In this document: positions 7,882 to 15,291 of the stretch, in pieces
Numbering within the stretch: position 1 is the first letter of the stretch
How the letters are laid out: each line of letters starts with the position of its first letter
Virus record (IMG/VR): IMGVR_UViG_3300024518_002925
Span: 1-31,198 of that record
Reading direction: 5' to 3' (one strand)
DNA from: a virus
Length of the DNA stretch: 31,198 bases
Notes under the pieces: generated by a model
Databases searched by the model: none
Seen by the model: only the letters and a program-made list of their open reading frames with translations
Told to the model about the DNA's origin: nothing
Position numbers and translations under genes: made by a program

Positions 7882-9449
7882 GCCGCCCCCTTCAAATGAA
7901 TTTGCGGATCGAAGGTGCAATCACAGCCCCGGCAAACGCACAGCCCGGCGTGATCCTTGTACAGGTCCACCCCAACGTGATCGCAGAGCGGGCATTTGAT
8001 CTCGGCGAATTCCGGGTGATGCTTGCGGGCCATCTCCTGCCCCCGGCCAATCTCAAGCCAGGGATTGCGCAGCGTCTTGGCCCGCGTGTCTGCCTCGGCA
8101 TCGACTGCGCCCTCCATCGACTGCTCGGGGTCAGACAGGTTGATGCCGGAGGGAACCAGGTTAGAGGCGATGTAGCCGATGTCGCCACCGGGTATGTCGC
8201 CCACGTCCAGGCCCGCCGCTTCGTTTGCCATATTCGCCGGGGTGCCCATCTGCCACATCTTAAACGCGGCATCGGTCAGCTTCGGGACGTCCTTCTGCAA
8301 AGCCGGAACCCTGGACAGGTCAAAGGCCACGAAAGCGCCGTCATCTGATTGGAGATAGTATTGGTACTCCGCCTCAAAAAGCCTCAGTTCCGGCAGCGCG
8401 GTATCTTGCCAGTAGGCTTGTAAGGCTTGTCCGTAATTGGAGTAGGTCGAGCGGTTGAGGCCGGTTAAGCTGCCGATCAAAATAGGTGGCACTCCGAAGG
8501 CCATCAGCAACCGCGTCTCGTTTCGTGCGTCGATCTCCCCGAAGCCCATCTCCTTAAACGTGGCCCCGACCCGCTGATATTTGAAGCCCTTGCCCAAGAC
8601 GGCCGGCTCGACCCATTTGTCAGATCCGCCGTAGATATCCATCCAGCGTTTGCGGACGAAGGCTATATCCTCCGACGTCAGGGGGTCGTCAGATACCAGC
8701 AACCCCAGCGGGGCCGCGCCTCTTTGGAAGAAGAGTTTCAAAAAGCGGGTAATGGCGTTGTCCACATCGCCGCTTTGCCCGATTGCCAGCGGCGGCATCC
8801 CCCAGCCCAGCCCTTCAAACGGGTCGGACGGGTCAGGCAACTTGACATGCATCATATCGGCCGGCAGGATTGCCAGGCCGTTCTGGGCGGCTTTGCCTTC
8901 GGGGATATAGAGATAGCCCATGATGCCGCCCTTGTCACTGGGGACAATTGTCACCCGGTCAGGCCGTAGGCTATAGAGGGCGGTGGGCAGGCCGCCGCCG
9001 CGTGGTCGAATGTTCAAAATAAACGAGTTGCCGAAGTTGAAATAAATTTCGTTTAGCATCTCGAATTCGGCCCACGATTGATGCGGATTCGGTCGGGCCA
9101 CTAACTTTGACAGGGGGTGTTCCGGCGGCAGTCGCTCAGGCTTGCGTGGGTCGCCGATGTAGGCGGTTAGGGGGGCGGTGGTTTTGCTTCGGGCCTTGTA
9201 CATGATGGCCGCGTAAATGAGGGCGTTGCGGTTGAAGCCATGCTCGACGAAGTTCTTGAACAGGCCATGCATCTGCCATTGTGGATTGTTCTCTTGCGAG
9301 GAAGTCCACACGAAAGGCGTGTCGGCCTTGGCCTTGAACTGGATGCCGTTGGGGATGCGCCGCACGTCCCAGGGCAAACCGTGTTTGAAGAATTGCCACG
9401 TGGCCTTAAGTTTCTCTATTCGACTTGGCTCGTCTGTTTGTCGTCGCAT
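7860..9449 (-). CDS. HK97-type portal protein with a C-terminal zinc ribbon
   Basis: About 529 residues from the ATG at 9449 (MRRQTDEPSRIEKL). Portal hallmarks are present: NRNALIYAAIMYKARSKTTA near the start, HPLSKLVARPNPHQSW, MLNEIYFNFGNSFI, the LPADMMHVKLPDP segment, and FGVPPILIGSLTGLNRSTYS, the conserved loop of this family. The portal forms the dodecameric ring at the head vertex. The last 50 residues carry CPLC and CRGC pairs, a zinc ribbon not part of the standard portal. No Shine-Dalgarno lies next to the ATG; the nearest, AGGAGA, is separated from it by a 10-bp-arm hairpin (9459-9504). A TTG at 9470 is an alternative start. Confidence 0.88.
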   Translation of the reverse strand: MRRQTDEPSRIEKLKATWQFFKHGLPWDVRRIPNGIQFKAKADTPFVWTSSQENNPQWQMHGLFKNFVEHGFNRNALIYAAIMYKARSKTTAPLTAYIGDPRKPERLPPEHPLSKLVARPNPHQSWAEFEMLNEIYFNFGNSFILNIRPRGGGLPTALYSLRPDRVTIVPSDKGGIMGYLYIPEGKAAQNGLAILPADMMHVKLPDPSDPFEGLGWGMPPLAIGQSGDVDNAITRFLKLFFQRGAAPLGLLVSDDPLTSEDIAFVRKRWMDIYGGSDKWVEPAVLGKGFKYQRVGATFKEMGFGEIDARNETRLLMAFGVPPILIGSLTGLNRSTYSNYGQALQAYWQDTALPELRLFEAEYQYYLQSDDGAFVAFDLSRVPALQKDVPKLTDAAFKMWQMGTPANMANEAAGLDVGDIPGGDIGYIASNLVPSGINLSDPEQSMEGAVDAEADTRAKTLRNPWLEIGRGQEMARKHHPEFAEIKCPLCDHVGVDLYKDHAGLCVCRGCDCTFDPQIHLKGAAWAINGK

Positions 9450-9455
9450 AAACGC

Positions 9456-9504
9456 AAAAACGCCCAGCAAGCGGGGCGCTCGATGCGTCCACTCGCTGGG
9501 CGTT
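9456..9504 (-). terminator. Hairpin with U-tract in the portal leader
   Basis: On the minus strand AACGCCCAGC (9504-9495) pairs perfectly with GCTGGGCGTT (9468-9459) and runs into TTTTT. It lies between the promoter at 9548-9576 and the portal start, and partly overlaps the first codons of the open frame. It may act as an intrinsic terminator needing antitermination, or as a fold that brings the upstream AGGAGA near the ATG. The loop is long (26 bases), so termination efficiency is uncertain. Confidence 0.5.
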
Positions 9505-9507
9505 GGA

Positions 9508-9521
9508 TCTCCTATAGGAGA
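9508..9521. repeat. Perfect 14-bp palindrome containing AGGAGA
   Basis: TCTCCTATAGGAGA is self-complementary and contains the only good Shine-Dalgarno in the portal leader. In RNA it could hide that site or form the base of a larger fold with the hairpin at 9459-9504. Confidence 0.5.
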
Positions 9522-9547
9522 AGGTTGACCCTTGCTTATTTGGTTAA

Positions 9548-9576
9548 ATTATACACCAGACGGTGTATTACGTCAA
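9548..9576 (-). promoter_or_regulatory. Sigma70 promoter with palindromic operator upstream of the portal gene
   Basis: Minus-strand TTGACG (9576-9571), a 17-base spacer and a perfect TATAAT (9553-9548). The spacer and -10 are covered by the palindrome ATACACC-GTCT-GGTGTAT (9551-9568, 7-bp arms), a likely repressor site. The stretch AATGCCGCAA(A)TTGACGTAA at 9568-9587 recurs with one change at 20694-20713 at the promoter upstream of the holin gene, so the two promoters probably share a regulator. Expected transcription start is near 9541. Confidence 0.8.
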
Positions 9577-9592
9577 TTTGCGGCATTAAATG

Positions 9593-9727
9593 GCACCCCC
9601 ACGGCGACGAGACTCGAACTCGCGTTAAGAAGGAGGCGAACCCCTCTTTTTGCAGGTAGGTCATCTTGGTTGCCAAACCTTAGGCCACCCTGCCCCACAT
9701 CGGCAATGCCTACAGCCGAGGGGGTGC
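9593..9727 (-). ncRNA. Candidate structured RNA with closed ends and a tRNA T-arm-like hairpin
   Basis: Minus-strand GCACCCCC-U-CGGC (9727-9715) pairs with GCCG-U-GGGGGUGC (9605-9593): 12 bp around a U-U mismatch, closing a 135-nt RNA. A TATAAT at 9741-9736 lies 8 bases upstream of the helix, so transcription should start at its 5' end. Inside are a T-arm-like hairpin (9607-9623; GCGAG, loop UUCGAGU, CUCGU), a GAGGGGTTCGCCTCC hairpin and a GCAGG/CCTGC helix. The acceptor-side spacing does not fit a normal tRNA. Function unknown; nothing coding is seen here. Confidence 0.5.
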
Positions 9728-9951
9728 TATCTAATATTATACCCGATCTGCTTTAAGACGTGGCGCACAAACTGACTGTAGGGCAGCTTGCGCCACGGCG
9801 AATAATTATAATAAGGGTCCCACTGACCCGACGGCCAGCGGGTGGCCCCTTTCGCCTCTCCGAATGGAGGAGCATGCAAAGGGCGATACGTAACCATAAA
9901 TACCCTCGGGTCTCTCTCAATCGCCCGTCTTAAGGTGTGGAGCTTGCCCAT
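9727..9951 (-). CDS. Hypothetical protein
   Basis: A 74-residue protein beginning MGKLHTLRRAIERDPRVFM with aromatic-rich WDPYYNYSPWRKLPYSQF. No recognised family. The gene ends within the promoter of the structured RNA at 9593-9727, so its last codons (IGYNIR) double as a -10 element. Confidence 0.5.
   Translation of the reverse strand: MGKLHTLRRAIERDPRVFMVTYRPLHAPPFGEAKGATRWPSGQWDPYYNYSPWRKLPYSQFVRHVLKQIGYNIR
9736..9741 (-). promoter_or_regulatory. -10 box (TCGGGTATAATAT core) for the 9593-9727 RNA
   Basis: TCGGGTATAATAT is identical to the -10 region of the two minus-strand structured loci at 28086 and 29798, but here it lies in the coding frame as I-G-Y-N-I, a different frame from the others. 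That points to conservation of DNA, not protein. No good -35 hexamer is visible at 16-18 bases. Confidence 0.5.
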
Positions 9952-9953
9952 AT

Positions 9954-10343
9954 TTATATCGCCTTTCTGCGCTTGGCCGCCTTTGCATTTAACCGCCTGA
10001 CTGCATCTATCCGCCTCGCCTCTTCGGCTTCAAAATTAGTCCCCAGGCCATAGAGACTAAACCTACTCAAGACCGCATGCGGCAGGTCATCGCAAACTAT
10101 AGCCATGTTGAAGTCGAGATGGTAGCCGATGGTAGCCAGCTCTTTGTCTGCCTGCTTTAGTATATCCTCCAGCATGAGAGGAGGGCCGCCGACGGTCTTG
10201 AGCAGGCCCGCGAAATAGCCAGCATGATCTTGTTTGCCAATGAACTGCATGTCATCGACTACATCTTGTAAAATTACGTTGATGATTTTAATAGCTTCCG
10301 GCCAGTAGATGTAGCTGGTCACAAATGTATTTCTTGCACTCAT
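9954..10343 (-). CDS. Hypothetical protein
   Basis: A 129-residue protein starting MSARNTFVTSYIYWPEAIKI with a basic C-terminal tail (RRLNAKAAKRRKAI). Mostly helical; overlaps the upstream gene by ATGA. No family recognised. Confidence 0.5.
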   Translation of the reverse strand: MSARNTFVTSYIYWPEAIKIINVILQDVVDDMQFIGKQDHAGYFAGLLKTVGGPPLMLEDILKQADKELATIGYHLDFNMAIVCDDLPHAVLSRFSLYGLGTNFEAEEARRIDAVRRLNAKAAKRRKAI

Positions 10344-10771
10344 TCACTGGCCTCCACTGACAATTGACAAATGGCATCGGCCGCCTCGCTTGCCGTTATC
10401 CCGAAGCCGAACATCGTATCTGCGACCCCTGCCATTGCGTCGAGTATCTCTTCATCGATCAAATGTGACGTATCGCACCCGAAGAACAAAAGCCCGGCTC
10501 TTACCTCTCTCATTGTAATCTGCGCTGCCAGCGCACTCCTCCAGTCAGCATCCAAGTCCTTTGCTAAATTCCAGATAGCAGAGCGAACCTCACTCGTCAA
10601 CATTCCATAGCAGAAAGCTGGCGTAATGCCAAGCTCTCCGACAAGAGAAAGCATGCCCTCGCCAGATAGGCCGGATAAGTCATGCCCCCAAAACAGGAAG
10701 ATTTCTCTGATCTGTTTCTTGCCCGTTTTGTTTCGGAGCTTGCGGAAATAGGTCTTAGCTTTTTTGATCAT
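10340..10771 (-). CDS. Hypothetical protein
   Basis: A 143-residue protein starting MIKKAKTYFRKLRNKTG; this ATG (10771) overlaps the end of the upstream gene by 17 bases, while the longer frame is Arg-rich and probably not translated. Two similar halves can be seen: IFLFWGHDLSGLSGEGML and LLFFGCDTSHLIDEEIL, each followed by a helix with G(L/F)GIT, suggesting an internal duplication. No family recognised. Confidence 0.5.
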   Translation of the reverse strand: MIKKAKTYFRKLRNKTGKKQIREIFLFWGHDLSGLSGEGMLSLVGELGITPAFCYGMLTSEVRSAIWNLAKDLDADWRSALAAQITMREVRAGLLFFGCDTSHLIDEEILDAMAGVADTMFGFGITASEAADAICQLSVEASE

Positions 10772-11108
10772 GCGATTCCTCGAAAAAGTAATGCTCAACC
10801 TCTGGGTAGCGGCGGCCCCTTGCCACGAACCCTCTCTCCGCCTGCGCCACTTCTTCGCCATCAACAGTTAGCGTGTAGACGGGGGGGCCATAACGCACAA
10901 TGGCGGCAAGCGGATGATCCCACGGCGGCGATCTGAATTTAAAGTGCGGTCTCGACATCTCGAACGTAGCTAATGACGCCGCAATGCGCCCGCTGTTCAT
11001 ATGGTAGAACCGAACAAACCCACCAGCCCAGTGAACAACACATCTCGGTTGAGGAACCCGCCGGGTTGGTCGCCGGATCGGGCATCGAGGGTGCTGGTTA
11101 TTTGTCAT
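10755..11108 (-). CDS. Hypothetical protein
   Basis: A 117-residue protein if it begins at MTNNQHPRCPIRRP, which overlaps the stop of the small upstream gene by ATGA. An internal ATG at 10958 (MSRPHFKFRSPP) is an alternative. The C-terminal part reads as a small beta domain (VYTLTVDGEEVAQAERGF) ending in an acidic, aromatic tail. No family recognised. Confidence 0.5.
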   Translation of the reverse strand: MTNNQHPRCPIRRPTRRVPQPRCVVHWAGGFVRFYHMNSGRIAASLATFEMSRPHFKFRSPPWDHPLAAIVRYGPPVYTLTVDGEEVAQAERGFVARGRRYPEVEHYFFEESHDQKS

Positions 11109-11224
11109 GGGCGGCCCTCAAGCGGCTGTTCCTTGGTTGTTATTTGAACAATCTCTGCGTCATCGACGTTTAACAACTGTATATTCTGCTCGCATGCCCA
11201 TTTGTAGCATACTGGGGGGATCAT
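11105..11224 (-). CDS. Small 39-residue protein
   Basis: Reads MIPPVCYKWACEQNI to a TGA. Its ATG overlaps the stop of the gene at 11221-11724 by ATGA, and its own stop overlaps the next start by ATGA, so it exactly fills a gap between two genes. The CYKWAC pair could bind metal. No family recognised. Confidence 0.55.
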   Translation of the reverse strand: MIPPVCYKWACEQNIQLLNVDDAEIVQITTKEQPLEGRP

Positions 11225-11724
11225 GGTGATTTTTCCCCCAGCACCGCCAGAACATTGGTCTCCGGGTCGTAGCCCATCGTGATCGTCCAGCCGCCAGGCG
11301 TCTTATGGTCTTCGACCTCGATCCGCGCCTGGATAAACGGCGGCGCAATGCGCTCATATCTCATTTTCCACCCGTCATCACGAAGCTTAAATCTGTTTGT
11401 CCTGCCAAGAAACCGCCGGTACCAATTCAATGCGCCCGGCTTGGCAACGAAGCCAACCGGCGACATCATTGTCTCGCCGGTTGTGTTGGGCCTTGGAAAG
11501 ATTAACACGCGGCGCTTAGTTAGAATTATCCCCAGATCGGGCTTAAGGTCGAAGATGCTGTCGGCGATTTGCAACAATTCCTCTATGCCTACCGTGCGAG
11601 TTCCAATACAGGCGCTCCAATCGCCAAACTCAACCGTGCCGCCCTTGAACTCGGCGGTATCGGCGGTATCAACGTATTTAACTGGCAAGCCAAGTATTTT
11701 GTCGGGTAGATTGTCATCAGTCAT
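11221..11724 (-). CDS. Hypothetical protein
   Basis: A 167-residue protein. The start MTDDNLPDKILG at 11724 has GGAGGTG 7 bases upstream. The N-terminal part (KILGLPVKYVDTAD, GGTVEFGDWSACIGTR) looks like the strand pair seen at the end of HK97-type capsid proteins, but the remainder does not follow, so I do not call it a capsid protein. Located between the lipoprotein/spanin-like gene and small unknown genes. Confidence 0.5.
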   Translation of the reverse strand: MTDDNLPDKILGLPVKYVDTADTAEFKGGTVEFGDWSACIGTRTVGIEELLQIADSIFDLKPDLGIILTKRRVLIFPRPNTTGETMMSPVGFVAKPGALNWYRRFLGRTNRFKLRDDGWKMRYERIAPPFIQARIEVEDHKTPGGWTITMGYDPETNVLAVLGEKSP

Positions 11725-11729
11725 TGCGT

Positions 11730-12110
11730 TCACCTCCGCTCCATCGCTTCCAGTTGTTTCTTTAGGAGCCTGATTTGATTAGCCAAAAATATTATCATGC
11801 CGCTGACAAGGGCGCTGCCAATCATAAACGCCCGTACGGCCGCCGCATGTGCCGCCTCATTCTCTTCCTGCACCTCCGGCCCCACGCTGCCCCATTCGGC
11901 GGGCGGAAGCTGCTGGACTTCGGCGGCTTCTGAGGCGGCAAACTCGGCGGCCGCCTCTATCTGGGCCTCTTGCTCTAATCGCAATAACTCAGCCTCAGAT
12001 CTTTGACTATGGTCAAACAGTTGTTGGGCTTGGTGTTCCGGCATTCCGCCGCTACATCCAACAGCCGAGAACAAGATAATTACAAGTGTAATAATGGCCT
12101 TAAGTTTCAT
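11730..12110 (-). CDS. Lipoprotein with C-terminal membrane segment (u-spanin-like)
   Basis: A 126-residue protein with an N-terminal signal and lipobox ending at C19 (IILFSAVGC), a Glu/Ala-rich helical middle (about residues 30-90) and a C-terminal membrane segment (AFMIGSALVSGMIIFLANQI, residues 94-113) followed by a basic tail. This order, an acylated Cys at one end and a membrane helix at the other, is that of unimolecular spanins such as T1 gp11, which link outer and inner membranes in lysis. Length also fits. It sits among packaging and head genes rather than next to the holin, so the role is an inference. A plain membrane lipoprotein is the alternative. Confidence 0.55.
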   Translation of the reverse strand: MKLKAIITLVIILFSAVGCSGGMPEHQAQQLFDHSQRSEAELLRLEQEAQIEAAAEFAASEAAEVQQLPPAEWGSVGPEVQEENEAAHAAAVRAFMIGSALVSGMIIFLANQIRLLKKQLEAMERR

Positions 12111-12526
12111 TCCTCCTCCAGATCAGCAAACACCGATTGAATCTTCTTCGTCACTTTCTCCTCCGTCCGTACCTCCCAGCGCCCCGCCTCATTGCGAACA
12201 AAGAACACCATGTCGCCCGGCTTCAGCCCCAGGTCTTCAACCAGCCCGGCGTATAGATGAACCTGGTTGTGGCGGTCGAGGCGGGTGCTTTGATGACTTG
12301 CTCCGCCCAGCCGCTGCTCAAGCTCGGCCGCTATCTCATGTTCTTCTACTACTCGGCCCTCAAGATGCTTGATCTGCCGTTGCAACTTCCCCACATCCGG
12401 CGTCACCATCGTGCCGACAATGCGGTCGAAAGCCTCCACGTCTACCACGACGGCGGCGGGTTTAGCTTCTGGCCCCGCGCGCATGATGTGGAGATTGTCG
12501 TCAATCCTTTGGAGTGTTGGTTCCAT
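12107..12526 (-). CDS. AbrB-like C-terminal domain protein
   Basis: A 139-residue protein starting MEPTLQRIDDNLHIM, with GGAGAGG upstream of the ATG. The first half is helical (LQRQIKHLEGRVVEEHEI), probably a coiled coil. The C-terminal half, VHLYAGLVEDLGLKPGDMVF, matches the SpoVT/AbrB swapped-hairpin pattern (x-strand, LGLKPGD, strand), a DNA-binding fold found in transition-state regulators and MazE-type antitoxins. It overlaps the next gene by ATGA. It could be a phage regulator; target unknown. Confidence 0.55.
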   Translation of the reverse strand: MEPTLQRIDDNLHIMRAGPEAKPAAVVVDVEAFDRIVGTMVTPDVGKLQRQIKHLEGRVVEEHEIAAELEQRLGGASHQSTRLDRHNQVHLYAGLVEDLGLKPGDMVFFVRNEAGRWEVRTEEKVTKKIQSVFADLEEE

Positions 12527-12632
12527 TTGCTGACCTCTCCTCTGTCTCGGTGATGCGCGGCTCAAGTCTGATTCGGAAGCCGGGAACACTTGCCAAGCTC
12601 AAAATGGTTTTGATATATACCGCTTTTGACAT
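12501..12632 (-). CDS. Small 43-residue protein
   Basis: Open frame MSKAVYIKTILSLASVPGFR to a TGA at 12501, with a strong GGAGGA ribosome binding site 6 bases before the ATG. It ends inside the next gene (26-base overlap). No family recognised. Confidence 0.5.
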   Translation of the reverse strand: MSKAVYIKTILSLASVPGFRIRLEPRITETEERSANGTNTPKD

Positions 12633-12644
12633 GCGTTCCTCCAA

Positions 12645-12905
12645 TCAAGATTTGCTGTCATTGCCCTCTCCCTCATCCCCATTATACCCCGCCTCATCCC
12701 CGCTTGCTAGTTTGTACCGCTTTATCGCCTTCGCAATTAGTAATAGTCCGGCCGTCACGCCTTTCAAAAAATCTTCCTGCGATATCTGGTTTCGGTATCT
12801 ATCACTGTAGCGCAGGATAATCGCCGCCACGCTACCAATGTATCTGTAAGTTGTGTACCAGAATTGCTGCTCCTCTTGTGTCGAAGTTCGCCTGCTCTTA
12901 TCCAA
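12645..12905 (-). CDS. Hypothetical protein
   Basis: An 86-residue protein, MDKSRRTSTQEEQQFWY, with a helical middle containing a moderately hydrophobic stretch (VTAGLLLIAKAI) and an acidic, low-complexity C-terminus. Starts inside the end of the terminase gene (8-base overlap). No family recognised. Confidence 0.5.
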   Translation of the reverse strand: MDKSRRTSTQEEQQFWYTTYRYIGSVAAIILRYSDRYRNQISQEDFLKGVTAGLLLIAKAIKRYKLASGDEAGYNGDEGEGNDSKS

Positions 12906-14370
12906 ATTGCACCACGCCCAATCCTCGAATGTCGCTGATTATGTAGCGTTCAGCGTCGAGGAAATGAAAGCGGGCCTTGTCCTTGATCTCGTCGGTTGTC
13001 TCTCCGAAAGCATCTTGCTTGCGCTGGTATTTGCCCTTCTGATCCAATACGCCCTCCAAGTCGTCAAAGTAAATGATCTCGTCCCGCTTGTGACATCCAT
13101 ACACCCGATTAATGCCGATGTTGACTTCGTGAACACTTGGAGCGCGGAGCGGCAAGCCGCCCTCGGCGAACTCCTGCCGCCACTGGCCCTCAGACTTTGC
13201 ACCGCCTACCGCGTAGGGCCGCCCCGGTTCGCCTTCTAGCATGGCTTCGGTGTGATCGGCGGCCGTTCTGCCCCCAGCTTTATACTCTCGATAGCAATAC
13301 AGTTTCCTGGTCTCCGGCTCCTCGGCATAATATAGAGCGGCAGTGTTGACGCCGCCGAAGTCTACGCCCATGAACCGCTTCCATTCGTCGGGAATGGTGA
13401 AGCGGGGGCAGGTATGGGCCACGCGGTCGAAGTTGTCATAAATGAGATGTCTCAGCCGGGCGGCCCGACCTCGCCAGAACATGAGAAAGTCCTCGGTCGG
13501 CAGATCGTCCTCGGCTTCCTTGTACTCCTCTACGCTCATTGCCGGGTTGGCGATGCTGTCAAACTGGATCAGACAGATGTCAGCCCCGGCATTGTCGGTC
13601 ACTTCGATCTCTGCGCTGTTGTCGAGTTCGGTGGCGGTCACGGTGCCACCTTCGACGGCCCTGTCCATAATCTGCTGCTTGACCCAGGCCAGATTGTAGA
13701 GCGTAGTCGTGATTAAGATGCGCCCCCGATGCAGGGCCAGGCGGCGGCGGATAGAGCGCCAGGCGTCAATGGTGAAATCGTCCTGCCCGGCTTCATCGAG
13801 CCAGGCGGCTTTGGCGGTTGAGCTTTCAAGCCCGGCCACCGAGCCGCCCTGTGCCTTGCGACTGCCGGACTGAGCCGAGCGGAGGATTATCCGCGCCCAC
13901 ATGGGATCAGTGGATTTCTTGGCCCAGAATTCGCCGGTCTCAGGGTCTTTTAATTCGATGACCTTGGCCTGCGCCCAGTAGCGGCCGATACCCAGGATAT
14001 GCTCATATACGGCGATCATCTCAGGCAGGAGCTTCATTGAAAACAGGTCATAAGACGAGGTGACGACCAGGTAATCTCCGGAGCCGCAGCGGTCGATCTC
14101 TTGCTTGAGCCACCAGGGACCATACGAAGTTTTGCCAGATTGCGTTCCGGCCACCATCGCTACGATGCGCCGGTCGCTATCTTGAGCGGTCTGCTGGGCC
14201 TGGTGGAAGGGGGTGGGGTCGCCGGAGGGGTTGCGGAGGTGGCGAGGGGGCCACTGCGCCGCCTCTTCGTCTTCGGTCTTACTGAATATCTCCCTCACCT
14301 GCGTGAAGGTATCGGTCAGTGGTTCGGGCGGCGTCGGCCAATATTCTTGTCTTTGTCTCACCTTCAACAT
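12898..14370 (-). CDS. Terminase large subunit
   Basis: About 490 residues: the DNA packaging motor and headful or cohesive-end nuclease. The ATPase domain has Walker A GTQSGKT (about residues 75-81 from this start), Walker B WLDEAGQ (about 190-196) and a coupling-type ILITTTLYN (about 218-226). The RNase H-like nuclease domain begins at FMGVDFGGVNTA, giving the first catalytic Asp, and ends with FLDAERYIISD as a candidate for the last. The ATG at 14370 is inside the TerS gene (92-base overlap), with no clear ribosome binding site; a TTG three codons earlier is possible. Gene order TerS, TerL, portal, protease, capsid is classical. Confidence 0.92.
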   Translation of the reverse strand: MLKVRQRQEYWPTPPEPLTDTFTQVREIFSKTEDEEAAQWPPRHLRNPSGDPTPFHQAQQTAQDSDRRIVAMVAGTQSGKTSYGPWWLKQEIDRCGSGDYLVVTSSYDLFSMKLLPEMIAVYEHILGIGRYWAQAKVIELKDPETGEFWAKKSTDPMWARIILRSAQSGSRKAQGGSVAGLESSTAKAAWLDEAGQDDFTIDAWRSIRRRLALHRGRILITTTLYNLAWVKQQIMDRAVEGGTVTATELDNSAEIEVTDNAGADICLIQFDSIANPAMSVEEYKEAEDDLPTEDFLMFWRGRAARLRHLIYDNFDRVAHTCPRFTIPDEWKRFMGVDFGGVNTAALYYAEEPETRKLYCYREYKAGGRTAADHTEAMLEGEPGRPYAVGGAKSEGQWRQEFAEGGLPLRAPSVHEVNIGINRVYGCHKRDEIIYFDDLEGVLDQKGKYQRKQDAFGETTDEIKDKARFHFLDAERYIISDIRGLGVVQFG

Positions 14371-15010
14371 GTCTGGCAATGTCGTTCCTTATGTCATTCG
14401 CAAAGGCAACAAACAGCAGTGTCACCTGTGTTATCGCCATCATTTCGGCATTGACTTGCTGCCGTTTCATTTCGGTCGTAATCAGCCGGGCGTGGCGGTC
14501 TTCCTGCTTGCCGATCTCTTCCCAGGCGGCGAAGTCTGCCACACCTTGGATGATCAGAGCTTCGAGCTCCAGCAGCCGCTCGTTGAAACTGTCAACGTCG
14601 CCGGCAATCGCTTTCCGCAGCGCGCGCATTGCCTGCCGGGTTTCCTTCCAGAGCCGCCCGCTTTCGCCGATGTCTACCCGCTTGATGAGGTCTTTGATCC
14701 GGGACCTGGTTAGGGCGATGGTGGGATCGAGACTGAGGCGGTCGGGGTCGGCGAGGGCGGCTTCGTAATCATCGACCATGCGGGCGGGCAGGTCCTTTGA
14801 GTAGATGGCATGTTTCAAGCTAGGGCTATCCAAACCTCGCAGGGCTTTGCCGCCGTGCAATCGACAAAACTTGCGGGCCGTCATCGGACTTTGAAGGCAT
14901 TGCCGGCCGGCCTGCACTGACCAGCCCCGGCACCGAGGTTTCCCGGCGCGTTTGTGGTCTTTGGGGAATGTAGGTTCCGGTTGAAAATCAGCCGGCTTCG
15001 GGTAATTCAT
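14279..15010 (-). CDS. Putative terminase small subunit with N-terminal Cys/His motif
   Basis: A 243-residue protein directly upstream of, and overlapping, the large terminase. Residues 27-60 form a metal-binding-like motif, CRGWSVQAGRQC followed by ARKFCRLHGGKALRG, a signature I associate with phage small-terminase-like proteins, followed by LKHAIYSKDLPARM. The rest is helical, as expected for a ring-forming oligomer that recognises the packaging site. No helix-turn-helix is obvious. Assigned from motif plus position; moderate confidence. Confidence 0.68.
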   Translation of the reverse strand: MNYPKPADFQPEPTFPKDHKRAGKPRCRGWSVQAGRQCLQSPMTARKFCRLHGGKALRGLDSPSLKHAIYSKDLPARMVDDYEAALADPDRLSLDPTIALTRSRIKDLIKRVDIGESGRLWKETRQAMRALRKAIAGDVDSFNERLLELEALIIQGVADFAAWEEIGKQEDRHARLITTEMKRQQVNAEMMAITQVTLLFVAFANDIRNDIARHVEGETKTRILADAARTTDRYLHAGEGDIQ

Positions 15011-15039
15011 GGGGTCATCCTGTGTTCATGGGGTCATCC
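15006..15039. repeat. Tandem 15-bp repeat at the TerS start
   Basis: TTCATGGGGTCATCC occurs twice (15006-15020 and 15025-15039, 4 bases apart). The right-hand copy of the minus-strand ATG leads nowhere; the left-hand copy is the TerS start. It looks like a recent local duplication of an initiation region. Confidence 0.7.
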
Positions 15040-15043
15040 AGTC

Positions 15044-15247
15044 TCAGCCGCCGGGATCAAGTTCGTCCTGAAGTTGGTCGCTAATTGCTCGTAGGCACTC
15101 TTGGCAAGGATAGCTGCCGACGCGGGCCTGGATTGCCTTGAGTGCGTTATCCACTGTCAGATAAGCGCGTGTCATCCCGCCAACCTTCACGCCGCACCAG
15201 GCCGTGAAAGCTATGTCGTTTTCGATGCTCTTTTGTTTGATGTGCAT
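15044..15247 (-). CDS. Hypothetical small protein
   Basis: A 67-residue protein starting MHIKQKSIENDIAFTAWCG with PCQECLRAI near the C-terminus, a possible metal-binding pair. A GGAGC site lies 4-5 bases upstream of the ATG. Located between TerS and the methylase/HNH insertion. No family recognised. Confidence 0.5.
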   Translation of the reverse strand: MHIKQKSIENDIAFTAWCGVKVGGMTRAYLTVDNALKAIQARVGSYPCQECLRAISDQLQDELDPGG

Positions 15248-15291
15248 GATGCTCCTGTCTGGCAGTTAGCCGCCGGGGTCAGGGGCGGGGG

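Noticed and set aside
9607-9623. T-arm hairpin suggesting an ordinary tRNA on the minus strand
   Set aside because: No 7-bp acceptor stem fits directly after the T-stem and no anticodon arm is found; the surrounding helix has the wrong spacing.
11221-11724. Second capsid-like protein
   Set aside because: Only a short strand pair resembles the capsid; length and the remaining sequence do not fit.
12685-12690. GGGGTATAATGG on the minus strand as a promoter
   Set aside because: No -35 element upstream and it lies in a low-complexity coding tail.
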